Source: Chryseobacterium sp.
GTDB lineage: Bacteria > Bacteroidota > Bacteroidia > Flavobacteriales > Weeksellaceae
NCBI RefSeq assembly: GCF_029240215.1
Contig: NZ_JARBTK010000007.1
Span: forward strand, 1-64,000
Direction of reading: 5' to 3'
DNA: 64,000 nt
Numbering within the stretch: the stretch's first letter is position 1; each line of letters begins with the position of its first letter. A program made the position numbers and the translations under genes. The notes under the pieces were generated by a model that saw only the letters and a program-made list of their open reading frames with translations, did no database searches and was not told the DNA's origin. This document shows positions 23,919 through 33,307 of the stretch, piece after piece.

Positions 23919-26693
23919 CTATTTGGTTTCCATTTTTTTACCTGCAAACTTATTAAGCTTCATCGTCAATGAAAACATCACATAACGTTTCAGAATAAGA
24001 TCTTCACGGTCTTCAAAATAAGCAGGCATAATGGTTCTTCTTACACTTTGATTTTGATTCAGAATATCATATACTTTCACTTTTGCAGTCAGCTGTTTGT
24101 TGAAAAATGAATATCCCAAACTCGTATTCCAGAAGTAAAAATCTCTTTTGAAACCTGGTGCTATGTTTGAGTTGGTGTTGTATTCAAAATCGTTGCCAAA
24201 GACGAGTTTTGTTTTAAAAATATAGTTGGTAAGTTCAAGTTTTACGACCTGATTTGTAGTCTGCACTCTTCCGATATCATAGTTGGTGTAATCTGAAAAA
24301 TTGTAACCGATTTTGTATGAGGGTTTTATAGTAATTTTGTCTTTAATTTCATAGGTAAGGTTAAATCCGGGATTGATAGTGTAAGAATCACTGGTATATT
24401 GCACCGAATTAATAAAACCTCGATTATATCCGTAATTCATGCTGAATCTTGGGTTGAGTGTAAGTTTATTTTCTTTCCATTTAAATGTTTTGGTAAACCC
24501 GCCGCCAAAATTCAGGTTTTTATTCCCGCTCACATTAGCATAGGTCACAAATTGTTTCCCCGAATCATCGAAATACGAATAGTTCACCACATCATTATTA
24601 CCATATGTGAAACCAATATTAATATAATAGCTGATGTTTTTTATCATATTAAAATTGTTAAAATAAAGATAAGCCTGATTTCGCCAGGAGTTTTTTAGAT
24701 CGGGATTACCCTGATAAGCGATCAACGGATTAGCAAGATCTACATAAGGGGTAAGTTGCTCCGCAGTAGGAATTGTAAAATCTGAGTAATTGTAAAAGCT
24801 TAATCTTTTGTTTTGCGAAAACTGATACTGCACATTAAAATTATAACCAGGAAGTGCAAAGTTTTTCTGAAGATCATATTGTTTTCCATCAAATACAGAA
24901 TTAACTCTCATATTTGAAATGTCAAGATCTGCGGTTGCCCACAAATTCAGTTTGTTTTTATTGATTTCATAGACTAATTCCGGACTGATTTTGTCGATTT
25001 TTTGATTCATTCTGTTGGATAATCCCATATTGTAATTGGAATATTGACCTGTGTTTTGATCAAAATCATTTACTTCTCTCAGATTTCGGTCAACATTGTT
25101 TTCATAGTTTAAACTAAGACTTATTGATGTCGAATCGGATAATGGTTCAGAATATCCTGCGCTGAATCTGTAGCTGTTTGTCTGAGTTTTGTTTTTTGAA
25201 AGCTGATTTCTAATATCGTTGGGCTCACTCGTTTGATAGAATAAAGTTTGAGATTTGTTTAATTGATCTTTTTTTGATTCAGAGATCGTAGAATTCATAT
25301 TGACATACGCAGACCGTCCTTTTTTCTTAAATTTTTTAGAAAAATAAATGTTCGGAGTGAATGAATTGCTTTCAGAATCTGTACTAGTGTAAGCATCACT
25401 TTCATTCAGAAGAAGATCATCTCTTAATGTGCTTGATTTTGAATTGTTAAAATTAAAGCCTTCATTTCGCGAAAATGACGGAGAGAAATAGATGCTGGTT
25501 AAAGAATCCAGTTTTATTCTTGCTGATGTATCAAAATTATACTGTCTGTTATCATTTTCACCATTGCTTTCCGAGTTGGTTTTTAAAGTATAGTCAGGAA
25601 GTAGAGTTGTTCGTGAAACTTTAGACCTGGTTTTAAGATTATTATCTGAATGCATCAGACTTAAAGTTTCCAGATCAGCATCATTAGACAGTTTATCACT
25701 GTAGTTAAAACCTACTGTGGTTGATCTTTGAATTCCTTTGGTATTTCCGCTTCCACCCTGATTATAAAATGTTGTTCCGCCAACGGTCATAACGCTTCCG
25801 CCCTGCATCAGCCATGAATTTCTTCCGTGTCCCATACTGTCGAAAACCTCATCATTTGAAAATCCTTGAGAATTGATGTTGTTGGATGATGCAAGAAGAC
25901 TTATTTTGGTATCCTTTTTAAAGTAACTTAAAAGTCCGCTTCCTTCATATCTTTTGTCTGAACCATAGCCCAATGTAAGTCTTGAGATCAGACCTTTGTT
26001 TTTCTTTTCATCAATATTAAAATTGATTGTCGTATTATTTGATTTGGCAGTTTTTCCGCTGAGTTCTTCTTCTTTGGTTTTGGTCGTTGTAAATTGAATG
26101 TTTTTAATAATATCTGCAGGGAGATTCTGTAAAGCGATTTTTCCGTCTTTGTCGAAGAACGGTTTTCCGTTGATCATGATTTGGTCAACTTCTTTTCCGT
26201 TAACGGTAATTTTCCCTTCATTGCTGATTTCCACTCCCGGAATTTGTTTTAAAAGCTCTTCAATCTTACTGTCCGGACGAACTTTGATCGCAGAAGCATT
26301 AAATTCAATCGTATCTTTTTTGATTTTAACAGGAGAAGCAGAAATTTTGACTTCTTCAATATTGAAAACAGAATTTTTTTCCAGTTCGATATCACCTAAT
26401 GACATTGACTGGGTAATTGACTCGTATTTTTTTGAAAAGGAAATAAGTTTATCAGCATCAATTTTCAGAACGGTCGGCTCCTTTACTTCGTCAGCTTTCA
26501 GAGAAAATTTCCCTTCGCGGTTGGTCGCGGTGTAATTGATGATTGATGAATCTTTTTGTTTGAGAAGATAAACGGTAGCATTTTCTACAGGTTTTTTTTC
26601 GAAGTCTGATACTTTTCCGTCGATGTTTAACTTTTGTGCATTGAGAATAACTGCGTTGAAAACAAAGAACAGCAACAATAAAATTTTCTTCAT
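23919..26693 (-). CDS. Large outer membrane beta-barrel protein (TonB-receptor-like)
   Basis: The 924-aa product has a signal peptide (MKKILLLLFFVFNAVILNAQ), a carboxypeptidase-regulatory-like domain (about 21-100), a plug-like region with IPGVEISNEGKITVNG and INGKPFFDKDGKIALQNLPADIIKNIQ, and a long Ser/Asn-rich barrel to the end. This is the outer membrane beta-barrel family related to TonB-dependent receptors, found throughout Bacteroidota and often linked to peptide or metal uptake. No partner lipoprotein is adjacent, so the ligand is unknown. The end is not the classical TonB-receptor Phe, as usual for this subfamily. Confidence 0.9.
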   Translation of the reverse strand: MKKILLLLFFVFNAVILNAQKLNIDGKVSDFEKKPVENATVYLLKQKDSSIINYTATNREGKFSLKADEVKEPTVLKIDADKLISFSKKYESITQSMSLGDIELEKNSVFNIEEVKISASPVKIKKDTIEFNASAIKVRPDSKIEELLKQIPGVEISNEGKITVNGKEVDQIMINGKPFFDKDGKIALQNLPADIIKNIQFTTTKTKEEELSGKTAKSNNTTINFNIDEKKNKGLISRLTLGYGSDKRYEGSGLLSYFKKDTKISLLASSNNINSQGFSNDEVFDSMGHGRNSWLMQGGSVMTVGGTTFYNQGGSGNTKGIQRSTTVGFNYSDKLSNDADLETLSLMHSDNNLKTRSKVSRTTLLPDYTLKTNSESNGENDNRQYNFDTSARIKLDSLTSIYFSPSFSRNEGFNFNNSKSSTLRDDLLLNESDAYTSTDSESNSFTPNIYFSKKFKKKGRSAYVNMNSTISESKKDQLNKSQTLFYQTSEPNDIRNQLSKNKTQTNSYRFSAGYSEPLSDSTSISLSLNYENNVDRNLREVNDFDQNTGQYSNYNMGLSNRMNQKIDKISPELVYEINKNKLNLWATADLDISNMRVNSVFDGKQYDLQKNFALPGYNFNVQYQFSQNKRLSFYNYSDFTIPTAEQLTPYVDLANPLIAYQGNPDLKNSWRNQAYLYFNNFNMIKNISYYINIGFTYGNNDVVNYSYFDDSGKQFVTYANVSGNKNLNFGGGFTKTFKWKENKLTLNPRFSMNYGYNRGFINSVQYTSDSYTINPGFNLTYEIKDKITIKPSYKIGYNFSDYTNYDIGRVQTTNQVVKLELTNYIFKTKLVFGNDFEYNTNSNIAPGFKRDFYFWNTSLGYSFFNKQLTAKVKVYDILNQNQSVRRTIMPAYFEDREDLILKRYVMFSLTMKLNKFAGKKMETK

Positions 26694-26721
26694 CTATTTT
26701 TTTTTGATGGCGCAAAAGTAT

Positions 26722-26749
26722 AAAAAAAACATCCCCAATTGGGGATGTC
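26722..26749 (-). terminator. Terminator of the BON/SH3 pair
   Basis: On the minus strand, GACATCCCCaattGGGGATGTTTTTTTT is a perfect stem with an eight-T tail, about 40 bases after the SH3 gene. Confidence 0.85.
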
Positions 26750-26790
26750 AAATGTTAAATATTTCTAAAAAGCGTGAGTTTTTGAGAAAC

Positions 26791-27210
26791 TTATGCTCTT
26801 AAATATCTTGAGTATGCGTAACCTTCCTGTCCGTCGGCAGTTTTCACTTTCCACCAGTCGTCAGAAGTCTGTTCTACTAATGTTACTGATGAACCTTTTG
26901 CCGCTTTACCCACAACAGCAGCTTCCGTGGAAGGCTCTTGTCTGATGTTCAGGTTAGAATCTTCTGTAGCAATAGTTAAAGTTGCTCCTGCTGCTAAACC
27001 AGCTACCTGTACATCAATGTTGATGTCTGAAGCTGAGTAAGTAGAATCGATAGCTCCTAAAGCATTCCAAACTGCATCTTTTGCTGCAGTATTAGAAGCG
27101 TTTCCCGAAACATAAAGAATTCCGTCCTGCTCCTGAACCTGCAAATTTGAAACTCCCGCAGACTGAGCTGCAGAAACTACACTCGAATATTTATCTTGTA
27201 ATGTGCTCAT
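26791..27210 (-). CDS. BON-like plus SH3 domain protein, 139 aa
   Basis: Residues 1-70 resemble a BON domain (VSNLQVQEQDGILYVSGNASNTAAKDAVWNAL), and residues 78-139 are a bacterial SH3 domain (LNIRQEPSTEAAVVGKAAKGSSVTLVEQTSDDWWKVKT then GQEGYAYSRYL). There is no signal peptide, although SH3b domains usually act outside the cytoplasm. The architecture recalls the cytoplasmic BON-LysM protein Kbp/YgaU of E. coli, a potassium-binding protein, with SH3 in place of LysM; this parallel is an inference. It starts six bases after the BON lipoprotein gene and is surely co-transcribed. Confidence 0.88.
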   Translation of the reverse strand: MSTLQDKYSSVVSAAQSAGVSNLQVQEQDGILYVSGNASNTAAKDAVWNALGAIDSTYSASDINIDVQVAGLAAGATLTIATEDSNLNIRQEPSTEAAVVGKAAKGSSVTLVEQTSDDWWKVKTADGQEGYAYSRYLRA

Positions 27211-27216
27211 CTCTAA

Positions 27217-27708
27217 TTATTTTACAGTGTAATTATAGTTTACTTTTCCAACTTTCAAAGCATCCACAGATTCTTTGATTTTTCTAGCCTGAGCAGAAGA
27301 TGCAGTTCCTGTAAGCGTCAATTCTCCGTTTACTACTTCCACATTTACAGATGGAAAATCTTTCAAAGCATCTTTTACTTTCTGCTGAACCATAGGATCT
27401 ACAGCAACAGTAGTTTCTACCGGTGGTGGAGGTGGAGCTACTTCAGCAATAGTTGCCATATCGTGTACGTCTTTTACACCTTTAATTTCTTTAAGAGATT
27501 TAATAGCTGCATCTTTTTCAGCTTGCGAAGCAAATGTTCCTCCTAAATGAGCTACACCTTCTTTTACTTCTACAGTTGCTGAAGGATTAGCTGCTACAAT
27601 TGTCGTTGCTGAAGTTTGCAGATCAGCATCAGAAACTTTCTTTTTGCACGAAATAGATCCAAACGATACTGCCAAAGCTAAGGCAGAAATTGCGATTGTT
27701 TTTTTCAT
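27217..27708 (-). CDS. BON-domain lipoprotein, two BON repeats
   Basis: The N-terminus MKKTIAISALALAVSFGSISCKKK carries a lipobox (SISC). Two BON domains follow (about 30-85 and 105-163), each with the pattern veVkeGvahLgGtf...kdaaikslkeikGVkdV, separated by a Pro-rich linker (EVAPPPPPVE). BON domains bind membranes or ligands; OsmY-type proteins protect the envelope under osmotic stress. It is the first gene of a two-gene operon with the BON/SH3 protein. Confidence 0.9.
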   Translation of the reverse strand: MKKTIAISALALAVSFGSISCKKKVSDADLQTSATTIVAANPSATVEVKEGVAHLGGTFASQAEKDAAIKSLKEIKGVKDVHDMATIAEVAPPPPPVETTVAVDPMVQQKVKDALKDFPSVNVEVVNGELTLTGTASSAQARKIKESVDALKVGKVNYNYTVK

Positions 27709-27892
27709 AATTGATTTAATTTAATGTTTTTAATTAGACTCAAATGTAATAATAAAATCTATACCATTTATCTAAAAAAAGAATAAATATATCAGAGTTT
27801 TACTTTAAACGTTTCATTATCTGTATATTAATTTTTGTTTGGTGAATTTTAAGTAATTTTAACATAAGTTTAGGCTTCAATTGAAAAACCAT

Positions 27893-27900
27893 TATATTTG
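27893..27900 (+). promoter_or_regulatory. -7 element of the dicarboxylate symporter gene
   Basis: TATATTTG matches TAnnTTTG 19 bases before the ATG at 27920, with GTTTAGG about 20 bases upstream as a weak -33 block. Confidence 0.6.
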
Positions 27901-27919
27901 TGGCAATTGAACTCTATAT

Positions 27920-29170
27920 ATGAAAGGACAGAATAAATTATTCATAGCAATCATTATTGCACTTATCGTAGGTGTGGCAATTGGAGGATTTGTACACATT
28001 CAATATCCTGAAAGCGCAAAACCATTTTCAGATAATATCAAACTGCTCGGAACCGTTTTCATCAGATTGGTTCAGATGATCATTGCTCCTCTGGTTTTTA
28101 CCACATTAGTGGTTGGAATTGCCAAAATGAGCGACATCAAAATGATCGGAAGGGTAGGAACAAAAGCGATGCTTTGGTTTATTTCTGCCTCACTGGTTTC
28201 GCTTTTCATCGGTTTGATTTTAGTGAATTGGTTAGAGCCGGGTCACGTAACGAAGCTTCCTATTCAGGATGCAGCTTCTGTGGATGAGCTTTTAAAATCA
28301 AGCAAAGGTTTTTCAATGGAAGATTTTGTGAAACATATTATTCCTAAAAGTTTATTCGAAGCTTTTGCAACGAATGAAGTCCTTCAGATTGTGGTTTTTT
28401 CTATTATGTTTGGGGTTGCTTTGGCTAATTTAGGTGATGAATATGCTCAACCTGTTATCAAATTATTTGACGTTATAGCTCATGCAATTCTGAAAATGGT
28501 AGGTTACATTATGTGGTTTGCACCGCTTGGAGTTTTGGGTGCAATTGCGGCAGTCGTTGCAACCAATGGTTTTGAAATCTTTAAAGTCTATGCCATTTAT
28601 TTAAGAGATTTCTTCTTCGCTATAGCAGTTTTGTGGCTCGTACTTTTAATCGTTGGATATTTAATTTTAGGAAACCGACTTTTTGAATTATTAAGAAGAA
28701 TAAAATCACCATTATTGATCGCTTTCTCGACGACAAGTTCGGAAGCTGTTTTCCCTAAATTGGTTGAAGAATTGGAAAGATTTGGCTGTAATAATAGAGT
28801 AGTGTCATTTATTTTACCTCTAGGATATTCATTCAATCTGGACGGAAGTATGATGTACATGACGTTTGCATCAATTTTCATCGCTCAGATCTACGGAATT
28901 GAAATGACTGTCGGACAGCAAATTACCATGCTTTTGGTGTTAATGTTAACCTCAAAAGGAATTGCCGGAGTTCCGAGAGCTTCTTTGGTAATTATCGTGG
29001 CAACCTGCTCTATGTTCGGAATTCCGCCGGAAGGAATTGCTTTAATTCTTCCAATTGATCACTTCTGCGATATGGCGAGAAGTATGACGAATGTTTTAGG
29101 AAATGCTTTAGCAACTTCAGCCGTTTCAAAATGGGAAGGACAGTTGGATAATCATGGTGGAAATATGTAA
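27920..29170 (+). CDS. Dicarboxylate/amino acid:cation symporter (DAACS family)
   Basis: This 416-aa inner membrane transporter of the GltP/DctA family takes up glutamate, aspartate or C4-dicarboxylates with sodium or protons. Family marks are the serine-rich loop AFSTTSSEAVFPK, the SFNLDGSMMYM substrate/cation site in helix 7 (NLDG replaces the commoner NMDG), and SKGIAGVPRASLV with the Asp-containing helix 8 after it (LILPIDHFCDMARSMTNVLGNALATS). It is encoded alone. Substrate choice between amino acids and dicarboxylates cannot be settled by eye; the conserved helix-8 Asp-Arg pattern (DMARSMTNV) leaves both possible. Confidence 0.93.
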   Translation: MKGQNKLFIAIIIALIVGVAIGGFVHIQYPESAKPFSDNIKLLGTVFIRLVQMIIAPLVFTTLVVGIAKMSDIKMIGRVGTKAMLWFISASLVSLFIGLILVNWLEPGHVTKLPIQDAASVDELLKSSKGFSMEDFVKHIIPKSLFEAFATNEVLQIVVFSIMFGVALANLGDEYAQPVIKLFDVIAHAILKMVGYIMWFAPLGVLGAIAAVVATNGFEIFKVYAIYLRDFFFAIAVLWLVLLIVGYLILGNRLFELLRRIKSPLLIAFSTTSSEAVFPKLVEELERFGCNNRVVSFILPLGYSFNLDGSMMYMTFASIFIAQIYGIEMTVGQQITMLLVLMLTSKGIAGVPRASLVIIVATCSMFGIPPEGIALILPIDHFCDMARSMTNVLGNALATSAVSKWEGQLDNHGGNM

Positions 29171-29251
29171 AGATATAAGTAATGTGTAATTGGTAATAAG
29201 TAATTTGAACACTCTTCAATTTTAATTAAGAACACTAAAGTTTAAATAAAA

Positions 29252-29968
29252 ATGTTGAATTTACCACAACATAAAAATACAATTGCTGATAAAGGATTTT
29301 CCGTTATCAGCAATGTTTTTTCTGAGGAAGAAATTGAGAAAATAATTGAAGTCATTCAGAATATTGACACTTCAAAAGATACCTTCAGGAAATCAGAAGA
29401 TCTTTTTGCGATCAGACAGTTTTTAAAGGAAATTCATGAAGTAAAAGATTTGATTTTTAATGAAAATTTAAAAACGATTATTAAAGAAATTTTTGGCGAA
29501 AATTATTTTGTCGTTAAAAGTATTTACTTCGATAAACCAGAAAAATCAAACTGGTACGTGGCTTATCATCAGGATCTGACCATTTCAGTTGATAAAAAAG
29601 TTGAACTGGAAAACTTCGGACCCTGGACGACAAAACAAAATCAGTTTGCCGTTCAGCCACCTTTACATATTCTTGAAAATATTTTTACGATAAGAATTCA
29701 TTTAGACGATACTGATGAGAATAACGGAGCCTTAAAAGTAGTTCCAAAATCTCACGCAAAAGGAATTTACAGACCAGAAAACATCGACTGGAATGTTGAG
29801 GCAGAAAATATTTGCAACGTAGAAAAAGGTGGTATTATGATCATGAAACCACTGCTTCTACATGGTTCGAACCGAACAACAAACGGAAAGAAAAGAAGAG
29901 TGATTCATATCGAATTTTCAGATAAAGAGCTTCCTGAAGAATTGAATTGGTCGGAGAAGATGAATTGA
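29252..29968 (+). CDS. Phytanoyl-CoA dioxygenase (PhyH) family protein
   Basis: The 238-aa protein shows the Fe(II)/2-oxoglutarate pattern: WYVAYHQDLTISVD with the proximal HxD, distal His in MKPLLLHGSNRTT, and the co-substrate Arg in KKRRVIHIEFS. PhyH relatives hydroxylate small metabolites, lipids or amino acids; the substrate is unknown. It begins 82 bases after the symporter gene on the same strand and could be co-transcribed, which would suggest action on an imported amino or organic acid (inference). Confidence 0.88.
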   Translation: MLNLPQHKNTIADKGFSVISNVFSEEEIEKIIEVIQNIDTSKDTFRKSEDLFAIRQFLKEIHEVKDLIFNENLKTIIKEIFGENYFVVKSIYFDKPEKSNWYVAYHQDLTISVDKKVELENFGPWTTKQNQFAVQPPLHILENIFTIRIHLDDTDENNGALKVVPKSHAKGIYRPENIDWNVEAENICNVEKGGIMIMKPLLLHGSNRTTNGKKRRVIHIEFSDKELPEELNWSEKMN

Positions 29969-30110
29969 TTTTATTTTATTTAAGTTTGAATCTAATACTT
30001 TAATTATTTAAGATTTGCAGATATAAAAAAAAATATTGATTTGACAAGAAATGCTAATCCTAATTTAGACTTTTGGAATTATTTATTAGAATGATTCTTT
30101 TGGGCAGCTG

Positions 30111-30260
30111 AGATTCCTCCGGAATGACAAACTTTGCAGTAAATTGGAAAATCAGAAGAGCCTTTGTCATTCCGGAGGAATCTTAACAACGTCTGTATTT
30201 AAATAATAATGTGAAGATTCCTCCAAAATCGCAGATTCGACGAAGTCAATGACAAACCTT
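30111..30260. repeat. Dispersed palindrome, family 1, copy with attached half-copy
   Basis: AGATTCCTCCGGAATGACAA (30111 onward, 21-base arm) is perfectly inverted at 30163-30183. A second half-element (GAAGATTCCTCCAAAATCGC, 30213-30257) follows and matches the inverse of 21033-21070. With flanking AT-rich sequence this fills the 400-base gap between the PhyH and GH92 genes; no gene is seen. Confidence 0.8.
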
Positions 30261-30297
30261 TGGTCCATTTATTTCATTATTGCTCTAAACCGATAAT

Positions 30298-30354
30298 CAT
30301 AAATAAATAAATAAATAAATAAACCTCTTCCAAATCGAAAGAGGTTTATTTATT
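30298..30354. terminator. ATAA microsatellite running into a terminator
   Basis: About six tandem AAAT tetranucleotides (30298-30321) lead into AATAAACCTCTTccaaatcgAAAGAGGTTTATT. The hairpin serves the GH92 gene on the minus strand and probably the plus-strand transcript too. The tetranucleotide run could vary in length between strains. Confidence 0.75.
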
Positions 30355-30369
30355 AAAAAAAAATCAGTC

Positions 30370-33180
30370 TTACTTCACAGAAATCTCATCCACAAAAATG
30401 TAAGCATCACCACCTGCACCTTGATGCCATTCCGGAAGTTTACCGAAGTGATATGCTTTTACCTTAAGATAACGGGCTTCTGTCGGAAGAACTTCAGTCG
30501 AGAAATTTTTCACCTGAACTTTTTCGTCTTTAGCATCAATGTCATTTTCCAAAGTTTTTAGAAGAATAAAAGTTTTACCATCCATTGATGCATAATATTC
30601 CACTTTTTTAGGCATTAAAATCCATGCGCGGCTGTCCTGTAAGTACGTTGAAGAAATCTGACTGATCTGTTGGGGAGACTTAAAATCAATAATTGCTTCC
30701 ACAGTTTGCCCTTGGTAACCCTGCCATTCTCCTTTTCTCCAATTGGTATCACCGTTGATTCCGTCAATTAAAGAGAACTTTCCGCCTGCTGTGTATTGAG
30801 GATTAACGTTGGCATTGATGGTAATATCCCAATGATTGGGTCTTCTGTTAAAATTCGCAGTCGTAATGCCGCTTTTCTCGCCATTTCTTTCAGCATATGT
30901 AGAAACTTGCGTTGTTTTATTGATGGTAAATGGTTCTTTGTAGACTTTAAACGTTTTTCTCACATTGGCGTCATTTTCATCCATCGTTATGTAATAGACT
31001 TTATCTTTTTCGTTCAACGGTGTGATTTTTACCTGAGTGGTAAAATCAAAAAGTCTGTCAGCAGCGATTACCGGAGAAGCAGTTTGTTCAGGATATTTTA
31101 AATCTTTTGCAACTTTTACATTTTCAAAACCTAAATGTTTAAGTTCACTTTTCGGAGTGTTTTTAGTAATAATTCTAGTCGTTCCATCTTCGAGATGTAA
31201 TTTAATTTCATCAAAATAAGGTGTCACCGTTTCCCATTCAGGTTTCCCCGGAGTTACAGCATAAATTCCCATAGAACTCAAAATAAACCATGCACTCATC
31301 TGTCCACAATCTTCATTTCCAATCAATCCATCTGGCGAATTTTTGTAGAAATTATCAAGAATATATTTGATTTTCGCTTCCGTTTTTTGTGGTTTATCAA
31401 CGAAATTATAAAGGTAAGCAATGTGATGACTCGGCTCATTTCCTTGTGCATACTGTCCCATTAATCCTGTAATATCTACTTGTTCTCTTCCTGTTGTTTT
31501 ATCAGAAGCAGAGAAAATCGCATCAATGAATTGTTCAAATTTTTCTTTTCCGCCATGTACTTCGATCAATCCCGGAATATCCTGCGGAACGGAGTATGAG
31601 TAATGCCACGAATTTCCTTCCGTATAATTGTTGTTCACTTCACTTGGATCAAACGGTTCATACCAGTTTCCGTTCTTTCTTGCCTGCATAAAACCGTTTT
31701 TCGGATTGTAAAGGTTTTTCCAATTTTGAGAACGTTTCATGAAGTATTCGTAATCTTCTTTTTTGTTTAAAATTTTTGCCATTTGAGCAATACACCAGTC
31801 ATCATAGGCATATTCTACAGTTTTAGAAACGCTTTCATGCTCATCATCAATGCTGATGTAGTTGTTCTGTTTGTAAGCGTTTAACCCAAAAAGATCCTTC
31901 ATTGCCGAATTTTTTGAAGCTTCAAACGCTTTTTCATAATCAAAACCTGTAATTCCTTTTGCCATCGCATCTGCAATCACAGAAACGCCATGGTAACCAA
32001 TCATACATTCCGTTTCATTGGAAGCCAGTTCCCAAACAGGAATTCTTCCGCCTTGTTCACGTTGTTTAATGAAAGTGTTGATGAAATCTGCCGTTCTTTT
32101 TCTGTCGATTAAAGTCATCAAAGGATGCGCTCCTCTGAAAGTATCCCAAAGCGAGAAAACGGAGTAGTATCCAAAATCTTTCGCCATGTAAAATTTGTTA
32201 TCTCTTCCACGATATTTTCCGTCAACATCCATATTGATATTGGGTTGCGTGAAAACGTGGTATAAAGCCGTGTAGAAAACGGTAAGTTTATCTTTGTCAG
32301 AAGATTTTACTTCAATTTTTGAAAGTTCTTTGTTCCAATCTGCTTCGGCTTGTTTTTTAATGATTTCAAAATCATTTGAATTTCCTTCAGCCAGCATGTT
32401 TTTTCCTGCACCTTCGTAATCTGTAGGAGAAATTGAAACTTTTACGAGAATTTTCTCGCCTTTTTTGACCTTTGTCGAAAACGCCATCTTCCGTTCAGTC
32501 AATTTCTCAGTTACAAAACCTATTTGTGGATTTTCTGTTCCTTTCACATTCCTGCTCCAAGGCATCGGTTTAGAAAACTCAATTCTTGCATAGATATATT
32601 GGTTTGTCGCCCAGGCTTCACTTCTTCTAAAAACCTCAATCGTTTTATCATCGATAATTTTAACTTCACCTTCCAACAATTTATCTCTGTGATTTAAATC
32701 TAAAATAATATTGGCGTTTCCGGCTTTGTTAAATGTGTACTCGTGATAACCAACCCTTTTTGTTGTGGTTAAACGTACATCGATGTTGTGTTTGTCTAAT
32801 TTAACCGAATAAAATCCAGCCGTTGCTTTCTCGTTTTTGTGTGAAAATTTTGATGAATATTCTTTTGGAGTCAGTCCCGGATTTCCCATTGTCGGCATCA
32901 ACATAATGTCTCCGTAATCAGAAACTCCCGTTCCATTTAAGTGTGTATGTGAAAATCCATAAATTACCGAATCTGAATAATGATAACCACTGCAGCCGTC
33001 CCAACTTCCGTCAATTCTTGTATCGGGAGAAAGCTGAACCATCCCGAAAGGGACGATGGCGCCGGGAAAAGTATGACCGTGACCGCCTGTTCCAATGAAA
33101 GGATTCACGTATTGCGAATAATTTTGTGAAAATAAATTATGGCTAATCAATCCTAAAAGAATGAAGAAAAATTTTTGCAT
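30370..33180 (-). CDS. Secreted GH92 alpha-mannosidase
   Basis: A signal peptide (to FSQ, about residue 18) precedes the GH92 N-terminal sandwich, beginning YVNPFIGTGGHGHTFPGA and VPFGMVQLSPDTR, then the (alpha/alpha)6 barrel with VFSLWDTFRGAHPLMTLI, GYHGVSVIADAMAKGI and GNEDCGQMSAWFILSSMGIYAVTPG. The last 140 residues add a discoidin-like (F5/8 type C) carbohydrate-binding module (DSRAWILMPKKVEYYASMDG). GH92 enzymes are calcium-dependent exo-alpha-mannosidases acting on N-glycans or yeast mannan. At 936 aa it is longer than a minimal GH92 because of the module. No SusCD is adjacent. Confidence 0.95.
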   Translation of the reverse strand: MQKFFFILLGLISHNLFSQNYSQYVNPFIGTGGHGHTFPGAIVPFGMVQLSPDTRIDGSWDGCSGYHYSDSVIYGFSHTHLNGTGVSDYGDIMLMPTMGNPGLTPKEYSSKFSHKNEKATAGFYSVKLDKHNIDVRLTTTKRVGYHEYTFNKAGNANIILDLNHRDKLLEGEVKIIDDKTIEVFRRSEAWATNQYIYARIEFSKPMPWSRNVKGTENPQIGFVTEKLTERKMAFSTKVKKGEKILVKVSISPTDYEGAGKNMLAEGNSNDFEIIKKQAEADWNKELSKIEVKSSDKDKLTVFYTALYHVFTQPNINMDVDGKYRGRDNKFYMAKDFGYYSVFSLWDTFRGAHPLMTLIDRKRTADFINTFIKQREQGGRIPVWELASNETECMIGYHGVSVIADAMAKGITGFDYEKAFEASKNSAMKDLFGLNAYKQNNYISIDDEHESVSKTVEYAYDDWCIAQMAKILNKKEDYEYFMKRSQNWKNLYNPKNGFMQARKNGNWYEPFDPSEVNNNYTEGNSWHYSYSVPQDIPGLIEVHGGKEKFEQFIDAIFSASDKTTGREQVDITGLMGQYAQGNEPSHHIAYLYNFVDKPQKTEAKIKYILDNFYKNSPDGLIGNEDCGQMSAWFILSSMGIYAVTPGKPEWETVTPYFDEIKLHLEDGTTRIITKNTPKSELKHLGFENVKVAKDLKYPEQTASPVIAADRLFDFTTQVKITPLNEKDKVYYITMDENDANVRKTFKVYKEPFTINKTTQVSTYAERNGEKSGITTANFNRRPNHWDITINANVNPQYTAGGKFSLIDGINGDTNWRKGEWQGYQGQTVEAIIDFKSPQQISQISSTYLQDSRAWILMPKKVEYYASMDGKTFILLKTLENDIDAKDEKVQVKNFSTEVLPTEARYLKVKAYHFGKLPEWHQGAGGDAYIFVDEISVK

Positions 33181-33281
33181 GAGTTTAAAATTAAAATCCC
33201 CCTAAAATACTACAATAATTCGTTCCACAAAAGAATTTATCTATCGCCATCTTTATTGATTCTAAATAGCTAAAATTTCCG

Positions 33282-33289
33282 TAAATTTG
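33282..33289 (+). promoter_or_regulatory. -7 element of apbC
   Basis: TAAATTTG matches TAnnTTTG and overlaps the TTG used as start by the ORF track, supporting the ATG at 33308 as the true start. Confidence 0.65.
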
Positions 33290-33307
33290 TTGACAATTTA
33301 TATTTTT

